A program made the position numbers and the translations under genes. This document shows positions 1-12,258 of a stretch of 42,500 nt of DNA, piece after piece. The notes below the pieces were generated by a model. The model was not told where the DNA came from. It did not search any database and saw only the letters and a program-made list of their open reading frames with translations. The stretch's first letter is position 1; the number at the start of each line of letters is the position of its first letter. The stretch is from Neocallimastix lanati (nom. inval.) (taxonomy: Eukaryota > Neocallimastigomycota > Neocallimastigomycetes > Neocallimastigales > Neocallimastigaceae): NCBI GenBank assembly GCA_016946835.1, contig JACVTC010000003.1:2701001-2743500 (forward strand). The letters are read 5' to 3'.

Positions 1-6
1 AACACA

Positions 7-193
7 ATAATTAATAATAAAAAAGAATAACTATAATAAAGATAAAGCAGTGTTTTATAAAAATATTTTTATTAATAATATAAAATAAAGAATTACATTT
101 AAAAATAATAATAAATGTTAACTAAACTATATAAAAATTAATTATCATAAAAAATTTATTCGACACAGAAAATTCTTTTTGATTTCTAATTCA
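7..193 (+). repeat. Probable copia LTR 3' part, inverted copy of 11380-11573
   Basis: This stretch is an inverted copy, roughly 85% identical by eye, of 11380-11573. Shared blocks include AATAATAAAAAAGAATAACT, AGTGTTTTATAAAAA, AAAGAATTACATTTAAAAAT and AACTATATAAAAATTA, and both copies end in CTAATTCA. The partner lies upstream of the minus-strand copia pol relic and can be bounded as a TG...CA unit, so an LTR is the likeliest identity. Here the CA end runs straight into RNase H coding sequence with no leader, gag or protease between. Confidence 0.6.
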
Positions 194-630
194 TTATGGA
201 GGTGATAACGAAACAAGAAAATCCACCACAGGTATCTATTTTAAAATACGTACTGATCCTACTAGTTTGTTTTCTAAATTACAAAAATGTATATCTTTTT
301 CAATATTTGAGAGTGAATATTATGCAATTATTGAATGTGCTAAGGAAGCTTTATTGTATAAAAATATATTCAATAAATTAAAAATAAAAACAGATAATTT
401 GATAATTAATATTGATAACCAAGCTGCTATGTATAATTGCAAAAATGAAACGATAAATCCAAAATTTAAGCACATTGACCTTAAATATCATAAAAAAAAA
501 GAATTGGTAAAAAGATAAAATTATTAATTTAAAATATATGTAATCATAATTAACTTTAGCAGATGATTTTACTAAATACTTAAGTGGACCATCTATAATA
601 AAATTTAGAAATAATATTCATTCAAAATTT
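183..630 (+). pseudogene. Copia-type RNase H remnant
   Basis: The end of a Ty1/copia polyprotein. An open frame from 192 to 518 shows the family's GGDNETRKSTTG block, then FESEYYAIIECAKEAL, NIDNQAAMYNCKNE and KHIDLKYH, which are standard landmarks of the copia RNase H C-terminal half. After the stop at 516-518 the homology continues in broken frames to about 630 (a LADDFTKYLSGP-like stretch). RNase H would degrade the RNA of the RNA:DNA hybrid during reverse transcription. The catalytic N-terminal part is missing, because the coding sequence starts abruptly next to the LTR-like block at 193. It cannot be functional. It is not a host RNase H, because the DNQAA and KHIDLKYH motifs are specific to copia. 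Confidence 0.8.
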
Positions 631-672
631 TAATTAATTAAACTTAAGGAAATATCAAAAACGTAAAATATA

Positions 673-700
673 AAAGGAATGTTAGAATATAAAGTTTAAT
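673..700 (+). other. Candidate polypurine tract and 3' LTR start of the copia fragment
   Basis: AAAAGGAA at 673-679 is followed at once by TGTTAGAATATA at 680, the usual purine-tract-then-TG start of a 3' LTR about 50 bp after a copia pol end. The first eight bases match the start of the proposed LTR at 11709 (minus). The rest of the LTR could not be aligned with the other copy, so the boundary is tentative. Confidence 0.35.
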
Positions 701-1259
701 TTTCGATATTTTTTTTATTTATATTATATTTATGTTATTTTAAATTATTATTGAACATATTTGTAAAATATTTTTTATAGTCCATGTAGTACACAATATG
801 GCTTGACCCATAAGTACAGTACATACTAAAACCTATACCAATATTATGTACTCCTCATGTAATTTATAATATGCTATTTTTGTAAATAATAAAAAAAGAC
901 TAAATAAAAGTAATTTTAATTGATCAAAATTCATTTCCAAGCAAAACTAATTCTGTATAGTAATTTTATAGTTTAATTTAATTTTAAATTTTATTTTCAT
1001 CATTGATTTCTTAAATAATAAGTATATGTATTATTAATATATAATAAATAAATGAAATATATAATTATATATATATAAAAACACTACATGTGTCATTTTT
1101 TGTGTTCTCTGAATCTACAATTTTGAAGTGATTAATCGTCTCATTTGACTCTAATAAATAAATCGAAAATAAAAATTCTTAATGATATATTAAATTTCTT
1201 TATATTAAAATTAATTATTATTTTTTTTTAAAACTTATTAAAATTATATAATTATTAAG
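701..1259. other. AT-rich stretch without a recognised gene
   Basis: No open frame of note and no recognisable protein in any frame. The first part may be LTR sequence if the start at 680 is right. No end could be placed. Confidence 0.4.
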
Positions 1260-1460
1260 ATGGGAAATAAAAGATCTAAAAGAAAAAAAATAAATGAGGT
1301 TAGTTCCCAACCATTATGAAATACTGAAGATGAAATAAATCAAACTACAGATGAAAGTACATCTTCTACTCCTACAATCAGTACTTGAAAAACAATAATA
1401 GTATTAACTCGTATTAATTATATAACTAAAAATCCATGTTTAACTATAGCAACTTTGGGT
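1260..1460 (+). pseudogene. Unrecognised decayed reading frame
   Basis: An ATG at 1260 opens a lysine-rich start (MGNKRSKRKKINEVSS), and the frame continues past two in-frame TGA codons (1317-1319 and about 1386) as a Thr/Ser/Glu-rich segment. The composition looks protein-like, such as the start of a retroelement ORF1 or gag, but no family motif is visible. Both stops could be former Trp codons. It could also be chance. Confidence 0.25.
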
Positions 1461-1744
1461 TAACTATTGAAAACTTTCCAAAATGGTATAAAGTCTTATA
1501 AAGACGCTTAGCAGCACTAAAATTAATTTAGTTCATTAATAATAATATTAATCCTAAAAATACGGAAGAAATCCAAACCTAAAATTGATCATTTGCAATA
1601 CATGATGTTGTTAATTTTCTTATATTTTTGACTTTAAACTTTTCAAAAATATTGTTTATTAATCCAAGACGATATTTTTTTGTATCCGCAATAATTACGA
1701 ATTTTTAACATTATTTATTTATTCATTTATTAATTGCATGAATA

Positions 1745-1781
<37 letters not shown>

Positions 1782-1949
1782 ACTGAATTAATAAAAAAAT
1801 ATATATTTTTTATCCAATTAGAGCATAATAATATTTTGAATAGTAATGTGAAACAAAAAGTAATATTCAAAATAAAGTGTATAAATGTATAAATTAATTC
1901 AGAAAAAAGTTCATATGCAACGAACTTCACCTCCAGATTATAAGATTTT
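1461..1949. other. AT-rich stretch with an A31 tract
   Basis: No gene seen. An uninterrupted A run occupies 1750-1780. It could be the tail of a plus-strand retroposed insertion, but no source element is recognisable upstream. It has the wrong polarity to be the poly(A) tail of the minus-strand LINE to its right. Confidence 0.4.
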
Positions 1950-1984
1950 TATATAAAGGGAATTCTTGAATTAGGGTTTGAATT

Positions 1985-4820
1985 GACTATCCGAAAGAAA
2001 TCATAGTCTTCTCCTTCAGAGGTACTGGCCCTGCTAGTCTATTTTATTGCATTTTTAACGTCAACACTCCTAATTAGTTTGTGCTTATACTATCGGAATA
2101 GCAATCCTTGTCGAATACTAGCTCTACGCATAATTTCTGTAAGGAGAACCGCAGATCGCACCAAGAATGGCGCTTTAGAATAATTACCAGAAATGATTTG
2201 GTTATTGAATAACACATCCCATTCCTTTTTATAATTTAAATCAATAATGAATGCATCTCTTCCATCAAGAAGGAAATTATATAACCGGTACCATATATTA
2301 CACTATTCAGAAAATCACTAATATTAATACGATTTCCACCAATTGATCTATTCACTACATTATTAGTAACGATATTATTACCTTCATCATCACTAATGTT
2401 AGTATTCTTATTTTTTCTATCAATACCATTACTATTATTAACAACACTATTGTTATTATCATTAGTATTGTACACTTCATTACTACTATCAGAATCAGTA
2501 CTTAATTATATATTATTCATATCTGTGACAACGGTATTTACATTACTATTTGATATTGGACAATATTTAGAAATTACAAAAAATTTTTTCATAAAGGATT
2601 TCAATATCCATAAAATATTTCATATAAAATTCATGGAAAAAATAGAATTTAGAAAACCATTGTTCCAATCTAGGATTACTATTTTTTCTATAACAACAAG
2701 GATATCGTTCTGAACCGTCATCTCCAATCATATTGGTGGCTTTGGCAACACAAGCATTGAATTTATATCCACATCTGGCATAAAGTATTCATCGGAAATC
2801 AATGCTATATTCAGGATACTAAAGTTAAGCTTTAAGTAGTGTCTAGTTTTCTCAAATTTATTTTTCTTATAAGTCTTAGCCTTGATTGATTTTCCTACTA
2901 TATCTATCCCAGTAAAAGTTTACAATTGCTCTTATTGATGGAAATTTATCTAATTTTCCTGCTAAAATTTTTCTTTCTTTATCCCATGAATTACTTGATA
3001 TATCTCTTAGTAAAACAGATAATACAATTGGATTTTTCCATTTTTTAAAACATCTTACCTGAGCAATAGCACATTTTGCTGAGAGAGGAGGAATGTTAAG
3101 TTCTTTAGAAAAACAATAAAAGGATATAAAGCTATTCTCATTTGAAAATCTTTCAATCCAGTATAATTTTATATTAACTAGTGTCTGTGTATTTCTCATT
3201 CTTTCTTTGTTTGATCCAAGTAGAGGTGCATAATACGAAACTTACCCAATTACTATAGCAGAAAATATCATTCGCTTTTAAGGGATAGAAATATGAGGAT
3301 TCTTAAGAAATCTTTTAATGGAATAAAGTGTCTTTCTATCTATATTATTCATTCTCTGCATGATTGGTTTCAATTTTAAATCATTTGAAAACGGTGTACC
3401 TAAGCAGGTGTAACAATTCTATTTAGGTAATTTTTGTATTGAAAAATAAAAGGTAGGGTTACAATTATTAAGAAATTTTGAAACTTCCCCTCATACTACT
3501 ATACTTGCGCTTTTATTGATATCAAATTACATTTCATTATTTCTAGCCCACTTACTGGCAAATTTTAACAATTTTTTAAAGTTGAGATCTTGTTGGAGCA
3601 CATAATACAATGTCATCTGCAAAGAAACTTCCACAGCAGCATTTATCATCATTAGATATTTAATGTTTATAACATTTATTAAAAATGTCATTAATGAACA
3701 AGTTAAACAAATTTGGTGACAACCTTAACAAACACCTTTCTTAATACTTAATGATTCTGATAATTATCCATCAACCCTTACACAAGCCTTGGAAGATATG
3801 TATAAGTTTTCAATAAAATTTAGCACTAATATCTAAATGATAAATCTTCATTAATATATTATATATAGGAACTGAGTCATACGCTTTCTTAAGGTCCAAA
3901 AAAGCAAGATATGTATCTTTATTTTCAAATTTTTGTCTCTGACATATAATTCTTAAAGAAATGTAAAGACTTATACATTCTTCTTACTAATGAAATCCAA
4001 ATTAATCAGGTCTAATAAATCCTTTATCAATTCCATTTTTAGAGATTCTATTAACGATAATTTTTATCATAATTTTTAGTCCATTATTGATAAGAAAGAT
4101 GCCACAATAGTTATTACAATCAGCTTGATCGCCCTTTTATGAATAGAAACTATACGTTATTCCATGATTTAGGAAAAATTATCATTCTAAATACTATTGA
4201 TTAATGTTTTGAGACATTTTAAAACCAGATAAAATATTACTATTATTTTCACTAGATTCTTCTGAATCATCTTTACCATGACTCAAAGCTTTGAAGAATT
4301 CTATAGGAATCCCATCAGAACCACATGTTTTATAGTATTAGTAGTCTCGCTAATTTAATCATCGCTAATATCTTGGTTAATTTCCAAAATTCCTAAGTGC
4401 ATCAAAATCTTTCCAGAAATCTTTATAAAGATCGACCTGAAGAATCCGACGTTAGGAATTTATAATGAAAATACCAAGCATTTAATTTTTCATCTGAAGA
4501 AGATACTAATTCATTGTTATTGTTTTTTATAGGATGAGAGACTGTGAAAAATTGATTATTATTTTTTGCATTATATTTTACCCATTTCCATGCTTTCCTA
4601 CTATCATTTTTAAGATCTAACAAACATCCAATTTTAATCCAATATAAATATTCTTTTTTCCTAAATTCATTACATTTTTTATGAATTGATTCACATAGTC
4701 TTTTATATGAGTCGACAATTTTAGTAAATTCATTGGTATCACATGCAGATTTATAACGCTTAATTTGTTTATATTTAAGTGTTTCCTTTTGAAGACAATA
4801 AATTTATCGTGACATTCCAA
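1985..4820 (-). pseudogene. LINE ORF2 remnant: reverse transcriptase and C-terminal region
   Basis: The reverse-transcriptase polyprotein of a LINE in pieces. From the 5' side (4820): a pre-RT region with SRKAWKWVKYNAKNN and NNELVSSSDEKLNAW; a block 5 segment LSPNLFNLFINDIF near 3690-3730; and the catalytic FADD box at 3612-3623, where both aspartates survive. A thumb/C-terminal segment follows (2876-3199) with AKCAIAQVRCFKKWKN. Further on is a Cys-rich part, RCGYKFNACVAKA then SERYPCCYRKN (about 2690-2800), and a final block with FLVRSAVLLTEIMRRAS near 2120-2170. It would have copied its own RNA at a nicked target. Stops in every long frame make it dead. Confidence 0.75.
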
Positions 4821-5029
4821 ACATCGCTTTTCTGATTTCTATTGACTATGTAATCGGTAGAACATTAGCAATGGAATTTTCAATTATATAATCCACTGAA
4901 AGTTCTCCATTTCCCAATTATTCACTAAGAATATCAAATTTATTGAACCATTGGTATTTCAACTAATACAAAGTTAAAACTTTTCTGTATTAGAATGTGA
5001 AATTGAATTTTAAGAATTTATATTAGGTA

Positions 5030-5430
5030 CATTGGGAGCATTGGGTTTATTAATTGCATTTATAACATTTACTAAATTAGTTGAACTGAGAATTGCTGAA
5101 TTTGAATTAATAGATGTGTTATTAGAAATTAAATTTTGTTTTAAATGCTGAAAAGAAACCTTATGATTCAATTTGGAACATCTACAGTTTTAACTCCTGA
5201 TATTCTTTTTCAAATACTTTTTCAAGTTTTTGTGGTTGAAATTTGGAATGTATGATTTTATCCCGAAGAAGCTATAATTGAATTTAGAAATTATTTTCAT
5301 TGACAAATATTATCCTTAAATTTTTTATATCTTGAATAAATAAATCCTTCATTTTTGCATTGGTCCATGAGTGTATACCACGGATAAAAATCAACCTTGT
5401 ATTTTCAATAGATGTTCTATAACAGCAAGA
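5030..5430 (-). pseudogene. LINE ORF1-like remnant
   Basis: Minus-strand frames give FIRGIHSWTNAKMKDLF-like and NLVNVINAINKPNAPNVPN stretches, with a possible half zinc knuckle (CRCSKLNH). Position and polarity match an RNA-binding ORF1 just upstream of the LINE ORF2 relic. The assignment rests mainly on context. The frame is interrupted several times. Confidence 0.35.
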
Positions 5431-5480
5431 ACCGGTGAAATATCTTTTCCATGATGAAGTATAAATTACAAATTTATAAA

Positions 5481-6076
5481 AATGAAACTAATATAAGCTA
5501 AAATACTAAAAACTAAGATATATAAATATAAAAAATATAAAAAATAAATATAGAAAAATTAAAAAAAAAAAATTAAAATAATATGAAATTTCTTCTTATT
5601 GCTTTATTTGATAATTATTTAAGTAAAATAAACCATTTGTACATTTTGTTATAATGAATAATCTTTTTTGTTTTTCTTTTCGATCAATAAAGCTCTGTAT
5701 AATGTAATAATTTTCTGTAAAATAATTAAATATTAACTAAAATGTAATGGTAAATAAAATGTTCGTCGTTAAAGACAATAAAAAGATTCCATATTGGTTA
5801 AATAAAGTCTTTAACATAAGTTTTGGAGTGAATCGATCTCCTACATTTCCATTTTGCAACAGGTACATGAGTTCAAATAATACTATAGAATATACATATA
5901 AAAAACAATACTAAAGTAAAAAAATGTAATATAATCATTACAATGATAATATGTAGAAACGACATAATATCATTAATTATACAACTCCAATGTTACTACA
6001 TATCTAGTTAATACAATATAAAACATCAGATTCAATTTCCATAGTTATACTATATTCCGAATTTTCTCTATTCATA
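5481..6076. other. AT-rich stretch without a recognised gene
   Basis: No coding similarity recognised on either strand and no repeat structure found. Confidence 0.4.
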
Positions 6077-6232
6077 CTAGAAGACATTAAGAAAGGATAA
6101 CCATTGATTATCATCAAAAATAGAAAAACTGTAATTAATACACTCAGTATAGGCTATTCCATTTCCTTTAACCCTCAATAAACCTGGAAAAACAGTCCTA
6201 TCATTGGAGTAATCATTATTATTAAATCAAAA
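6077..6232 (-). pseudogene. Short unrecognised coding-like remnant
   Basis: On minus, about 50 codons are open and end at a TAG (6077-6079). They have protein-like composition and include FPGLLRVKGNGIAYTEC and SIFDDNQWLSFLN. I do not recognise the family. It lies between the LINE and copia relics and may be part of another decayed mobile element or a lost host gene. Confidence 0.25.
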
Positions 6233-6639
6233 AAATTCTTTGTGTGTGGATAGTCTAAAGTCGTACTAGAGACTATAATTTGAAAAATAAAGAGAAATTG
6301 GGGTCTAGAAAACATAACAAGAATTCTAGTAGCAATTTAATCATGGAGCTCAGCTAATAAAACATTCATTTTGCAGGTTCATTTCACGAAGAGTAATCAT
6401 TATATTTATTGAATTCCATTATATAATTGTTAAATTCACCTAAACGCTCTTGCTTAATTCTAAGTGAGTTAAATTTAGTTCATGGCCACACCTCTAACCA
6501 TTATACCTAAATTTCTATTTCAAAACTATATGAAACATTATGCCAATATTCTATCAATATTTTATTAATATTTTATTAATATTTTATAACCCTTATTAAT
6601 TTATATCAATAATTTATACTAAATATTATTAATATCTTA

Positions 6640-6868
6640 CAAATATTTTATATAGTAAATCCTTCATTAATACTTTTATAATAAATATTCTTTTAACAAA
6701 TCTTTTATAAATATATTTTATAATAAATATTTTTATAACAAATCTTTTTTTTAATACATTTTATAATTAATATTCTTATAAAAAATCTTTTATTAATATA
6801 TTTTATATTTTAAAGTAAATGTTCTTATAATAAATTTTTTATTAATAAATTTTATATTCTTATAATAA
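6640..6868. repeat. Degenerate minisatellite, unit about 42-45 bp, about 5 copies
   Basis: Repeats of a unit close to AATAAATATTCTTATAACAA followed by TCTTTTATTAATATATTTTAT, with indels between copies. The array abuts the point where the copia pol relic stops (6872). Confidence 0.6.
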
Positions 6869-6871
6869 GTT

Positions 6872-9800
6872 TTCTGCATCAACGTGTACTTCGAAATCTT
6901 TTTGGCTATTAAATTTAAATTTTATTCCATAATTTTGCCTGTCTTTTAAGTATCTAAAAATTTTTAAAACATTAAATCAATCTTCATATGTAGGATCTTG
7001 TGATTTTCTAGATGCTTTACTTACCGCGAATAATATGTCAGGTCTTGTACAAATAACGAGATACAATAAACTTCCGATTGCTTTTCTATATCTGGTTGAA
7101 CTAAATTTCTTCTTTCTTATTTATTCATTTTTCAAATAACCATCTTTGCTTTTTTCAAATTTTACTCCAATATTAAAATTGGCTTCACCTACATCTGTGA
7201 TCTGGAATTTCTCTTTCATAAATTTTGTTGTTCATGTGATTTCTTCTTCAGTTCCTGTTACAAGTATTTTATTAAAATAAACAGCTAGGATACAATTAAT
7301 TTCTCTTATTTTATTAAAATTGTATATAAATATGATTCGCTTCAGCCTTTTTAAATCCAATTCCGATTAGTATATTATTTAGATTGTTGCTCCACATACG
7401 TCCAGCTTGTTTTAAGCAACTATAAAGCTTTCTTTAATTTTCAGAAACATTTCTTGTAATTTTTATCTCCTTCGGGAGCTTCCATATAGGTATCCTCTTC
7501 TAGTTTTGCATTTAGGTATGAAGCTTTCATATCCATTTGGAAGATGTCATAATTTTGTTTTGATGCAATTGCTGATATTATTCTCAATGAATCTTGTTTC
7601 AAGGTAGGTGAGAATGTCTCTTTAAAGTCTATACCATACTTTTGTGTAAATTTTCTCGCGACTAAGAGTACTTTTCTTTTTATGACATTTCCTTCAGAAT
7701 CATGTTTATATTTAAATACCCAACGTGATGTTATAATGTTTTTATTCTTAGGAACCTTATTAACTGTTTCGTATACTTTTAAATCTCTCATATTTTTCAA
7801 TTCATCATTGACAGCCTTTAACCATTTGCACTTATTTGCTTTATATTTTATATCTCTAAAATTCTCTAGTTCAACTTGGATATTAACTGAATAATTTGCC
7901 ATTTTACCCATTGTATCATCTATGTTAAGGGATTTGAACTTTTTATTGGCATTACTTTCATTTTTCTCTCATTTTCTTTTATTACTTCTATTGTGGTACT
8001 AGTTCTTCTGGACTTGATTCTTTTATTTTGTTTATTTAGTGATTTTCTTTTAAGGGAGTTATTTTTATTTGTTTCATTTACTTCATCGTTTTTATTAGTT
8101 GAATTATTCAGATTATTTGATGCATTTTCATTTGATTTTTTTTATTTAATTCAACTACAATATAACATTATTTTCTTTACTTATATCTTTACTTAAAATT
8201 TCAGTGAAGTTTCGCTAATGTTTTCCCTGTTTTTCACATTTACACTAAAATTGTCATTTTCTAGAATTGTATCCAGCTTGAAAGTTGAGTACTAGTTTTT
8301 GATATTGGTGTTGTTACTTTTGAGTTTACGTGGGGGTTCTTCATTATTGATATTATCTTTATGTGGTTTTTCATTGTTTAAATCGCTTTTATTTACTTCA
8401 TGATCAGATTTTGAAGTTAAATTGCGAAGATTATTTGTATTTGAAGCATTTGTAATTGATTGATCATTTTAAATTGAGTAATTTTTATTAACCTGTTTTT
8501 CTAAGTTGATTGGTTCATCAGTTCTATTATTTCCAATAATTGAATTCGAGTGTTCATCATTATTATTTATAGAAGAGTTATATTAATTATTATTGTTTAT
8601 GTTAAATATCATAGTTATGTGTTTAATTGTATTGTACATTATATTACATGTTTAAGTGTAAAATATTTTTATTCAATGATATAATGCAATGTAACGTTAA
8701 ATGTTACCAATAATGTTAGACTACAATAAAAAATAATTATAAATAACATATAATGGCATATTTTTAAATGAATAAAGTCTTTCTTAATATAAAGTAATAA
8801 ATAAATGAATGAATGAATAAGCATATAATAAAATATAAATATCATTTCTGATTTTAAACGTTATATTTAACAGTTTACATTATTTAAATTTAAATTAGGA
8901 TTTAAATTGCTTAATTTATTTTAATTTAAATTATTTAAATTTTCAGTTTTATTTTGATCAAAAATGTCCGAATGATAATCATTTAAATTATTTAAATTAT
9001 TGTATTTATTTAAGTAATAATAATAATCATTGAAATGCTGATAATTCAAATTTTTATTGAAATTTGGATGATCATAGATGTGTTCGTTTTGGTGGAATTT
9101 GATAGTGAAAGAAAGGAATTTTTTAGTAATAAATTAAATTACTTGGATAATATGGAATTTGATTTAAATTTTGATAAAGGTAATCGAAATAATTTTGTTA
9201 GTTGTTGATAGGTAAATTTGAAGAATTTAATTTGTTAGTATCAGTTGTGTTAGTGTAAGAATTTAAGTTTGAATTGTTGTAATTTATAGGATTGTTTATA
9301 TTAAAAATAAATATTGTTGTTGTTATTATTAATGTTGTTAATATTTTGCATGTCGTAGTTTTTGGTATGTCGTCGGTTTCCCTCTCATCTTCAAAAAAAG
9401 GAGAAAAAGGGATAAAAGAAGGATAAAAGAGTGGAGCGAAGACATTCGGAAAAATGTCTTCGTAGAATTCGACTGCTCTTTAAGTGATGATTTTGTTATT
9501 ATAAAAATCATATATCCTATAAGTCATATGGTTTGTATTATCGTAACCGATAAAAATACCTGGAGAGGTGGAATTTTTTCAAAGTTGCTTTGGTACATAA
9601 TAAAAAACTAGACATCCAGAAACTTTAAATTTATTGTAATCCACCTTTTCGTTGTATAATAATTCATAAGGAACTTGTTGGTTAATACTCTTATGTGGTA
9701 TTCTGTTATGTATATAGTTTTCAGTACTGACTGCATCTTCCCAGAATGTCAATTAAGTTTGGCTTCCTTTAGTATGGTTTTTGTTGAATTAATAATTGTT

Positions 9801-10790
9801 CTGTTGAATCTTTCAGAACGGCTGTTTTGTTGTGGGTTGTAAGGGACAGTGAATTGTTGTATAATGCCTTCGTTATTATACAGAGTTTTTCGAAATATAA
9901 ATTTTTGAATTTTGTCCCATTGTCCGTTCTGATGTACTTAATGTTTTTGTTGAATATATTATTAATTTTCTTGTACCATTTGAGGAATATATTGAAAATT
10001 TTTTCTTTTGAATTTGTGAATAGAATCCATCCATATCTTGTATAGTCATCTAGGATGGTTAAAATATATTTATTTTATACATGGATGGTTTATCGATGGT
10101 TACTGAGACTATGTATATTAACTCAAAAACTTGGGAAGCTCGTTTGTTAGAAGGGTAGTACGGTTTGTTTTGTAACTTGGAGCTGGTACAGATTTGACAT
10201 GAATCTTTTATTTCGATATCTTTTAATTTATTCTTCAATTTTTCTATATAAAAATGTGCCATTCTTCGATGCCAAAGTTCCATTTTGTCATCGACTTTCG
10301 TTAAACTATCACCCATTTTGTTAATATTATTTTTGAAATTGAATTTATTTCTTGATGTCCACATTCTATAGACTTTTTGACCAAGTTGGCCGCAGCTGTG
10401 CATATTATATTCCCTTTCTTATTGAATATCGTTACGAAGTTTTGATTATTTTCTTTGTAAAGTATAGTCTTATAGTGCTTTTGACTAAGACTATCTATTG
10501 AAAATAAGCTTCTTTTAAGGTCTGGAACGTATAGGACGCCGTTAAGGATAATTAAATTGTTATTGATATATCCTTTATATGTTTCAATATGAGTTTATTT
10601 TATTGTGTTTCCATTTGCGAAGGAAATTTCTTCTTCATGTTCTTTGATATCATATAACCCATTTTTGCTATATGTCACATGATTGGAAGCGCCGGAGTCT
10701 ATTGTCCAACAAATAATATCTGAATTATTTTCATTTGTACCTCCAGTGTTAAATGTTAATTTTTGAATTGGGAACTTTGGGTTATTCAAG
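6872..10790 (-). pseudogene. Copia polyprotein remnant (PR-IN-RT)
   Basis: Read from 10790 downwards: aspartic protease with WTIDSGASNHVT (10691-10708 encodes WTIDSG); a GAG-pre-integrase zinc segment with ELWHRRMAH and SCQICTSSK (10059-10403); an integrase core with RTDNGTKF (about 9910-9935) and NPQQNSRSERF (about 9812-9845), which keeps the second Asp and the Glu. An Asn-rich linker follows (about 8200-9370), then RT with CKWLKAVNDEL, IITSRWVFKYKHD and FQMDMKASYLNAKLEE (7441-7911), and RT/RNase H with [13 protein letters not shown] (about 7040-7090). The catalytic YVDD box has become YFNK (7268-7279), so even a repaired frame would be inactive. Many stops and frameshifts are present. Confidence 0.85.
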
Positions 10791-11379
10791 TCTTATTACA
10801 TATGTATTAAATTATGCACGTATATATTATATAAGTAATTTATAACTATACTAAATAATATTAAATTTTAATTATTATTCTTAACACAACTTAATCCAAA
10901 AAATAAAATTATGGTTTTTGTTATACTCATAGAACTTTCCTACATTCTAAAAAGTATTATTTCCAAAATTATTAATAATTATTAATATTTTTTAAAATAA
11001 ATTTATGCATTATGCATCAATAAAATAATTTAATTATTTTATTATTAATAACTATATTACAGATATTCTATTTTTATTATTAATATCTTAGCCTTTTGGT
11101 CGATATTCAATATATTATTATTTAAGATAAATAAAATGAAATATATATATATTTCAAATATTCGTATTCCTACTTAACTACACCTTATTATCCTTTTTAC
11201 TACCAATATTTCTGAAAAAATAAAAATAGATAAATTACTTATATTTTAGTTTTATTATTAATAACTATTTCAAAATATATTAATATGAATTAATTATCTA
11301 TTAAAATATTAATTAAAATTATAAATTTTAACAAAAATTATAAATAAGTGTAAAAGCAAGAACAAAAATATTATGAACA
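10791..11379. other. Region between copia LTR and protease, no gag recognised
   Basis: AT-rich and closed in all frames. In a complete copia element this interval would hold the primer binding site and gag. Neither is recognisable. Confidence 0.4.
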
Positions 11380-11709
11380 TGAATTAGGAATTAGGAATTA
11401 AAAAGAATTTGCTGTGTATAATAATTTTTTTTTTTATAATAAATAATTTTTATATAGTTTGATTAATAATTAATATTATTTTTAAATGTAATTCTTTATT
11501 TTTAATTATTAATAAAAAAGTTTTTATAAAACACTATTCTATTTTAGTTATTCTTTTTTATTATTAATTAATTTAAATTCATACTTTAATAGTAATTGTA
11601 TAAAAGAAACTTATAAAAAGTTTTTAAATTATATTTTCTGTATCAAAAGATATATAAACTATATATAATCATATATCCTATTTATTTGTAAATACACAAT
11701 TTTCTAACA
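11380..11709 (-). repeat. Probable copia 5' LTR
   Basis: On minus it runs from TGTTAGAAAATTG (11709) to CTAATTCA (11380), 330 bp with TG...CA ends, placed upstream of the copia pol relic. Its inner 194 bp recur inverted at 7-193. No second full copy flanks the element, so the outer edge is inferred only from the TG start. Confidence 0.5.
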
Positions 11710-12258
11710 TATTTCATATTAATTTAAAAAAAAAGAATAAGAGTTTAATATTACCTAATCCTTATATATATTTTTATATACTAATTCATAAATAAAAAAA
11801 AATAACTCAAATACAATTATTTATAATCAATCATAAAGATAAATATAAGTATAAATTACAAAAGATTATTCTTTAAAAGATGATTATATTCATATATTAA
11901 TTATTAATTTATTAGTAAAAACAAATAAATAAAATAAATTCTTTACAACTTATTAATAAATAAAATATTTTTATTTTAATATATTTTAAATTTTAATTTT
12001 TGAATTAAAATTAAATATTTCTGTTAATATAGTATTTTATTTAAAAAAAACATATTTAAAATATTATTAATTCAGATTAAAAAATGGCACCACAATTAAA
12101 ATTATTTTAATATGTATGATTAAGGTAAATAAAAAAATTATTGATGATATATTAATTAGAACACAATTATGACATAAAATATTTCATATATATTTAAATA
12201 TAATATGGGTATAATAAAATATAATAGTAATATATAATTTATTACTAAATTAGTATTT
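11710..12258. other. AT-rich intergenic stretch
   Basis: No gene recognised. This is the 3' flank of the IK gene and presumably carries its polyadenylation signals. Several AATAAA-like words occur on minus, but none can be singled out. Confidence 0.4.

Larger units (their letters stand above)
1950..5480 (-). mobile_element. Decayed non-LTR retrotransposon (LINE)
   Basis: A minus-strand LINE relic, read from about 5480 down to 1950. In order it holds an ORF1-like part, the region before the reverse transcriptase, RT blocks, and a cysteine-bearing C-terminal region. Many stops and frameshifts break it. No endonuclease domain was found between the ORF1-like part and the pre-RT region, so an internal deletion is likely. 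No poly(A) tail is visible at the left end, so the 3' end may be lost. Confidence 0.75.
6872..11709 (-). mobile_element. Decayed Ty1/copia retrotransposon, truncated at RNase H
   Basis: A minus-strand element: a probable 5' LTR at 11380-11709, about 580 bp without coding, then protease, GAG-pre-integrase, integrase, an Asn-rich linker and reverse transcriptase. It ends abruptly at 6875 just after the first RNase H residues (VHVDA). The domain order PR-IN-RT-RH is diagnostic of copia. No gag domain was found, so gag is lost or beyond recognition. Confidence 0.8.

Noticed and set aside
1748-1930. Minus-strand frame ending in a Phe run
   Set aside because: The Phe run is the A31 tract on plus; no other coding signal.
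2396-2713. Plus-strand 105-codon hydrophobic frame
   Set aside because: Antisense to the LINE C-terminal region and its Asn-rich stretch; low complexity only.
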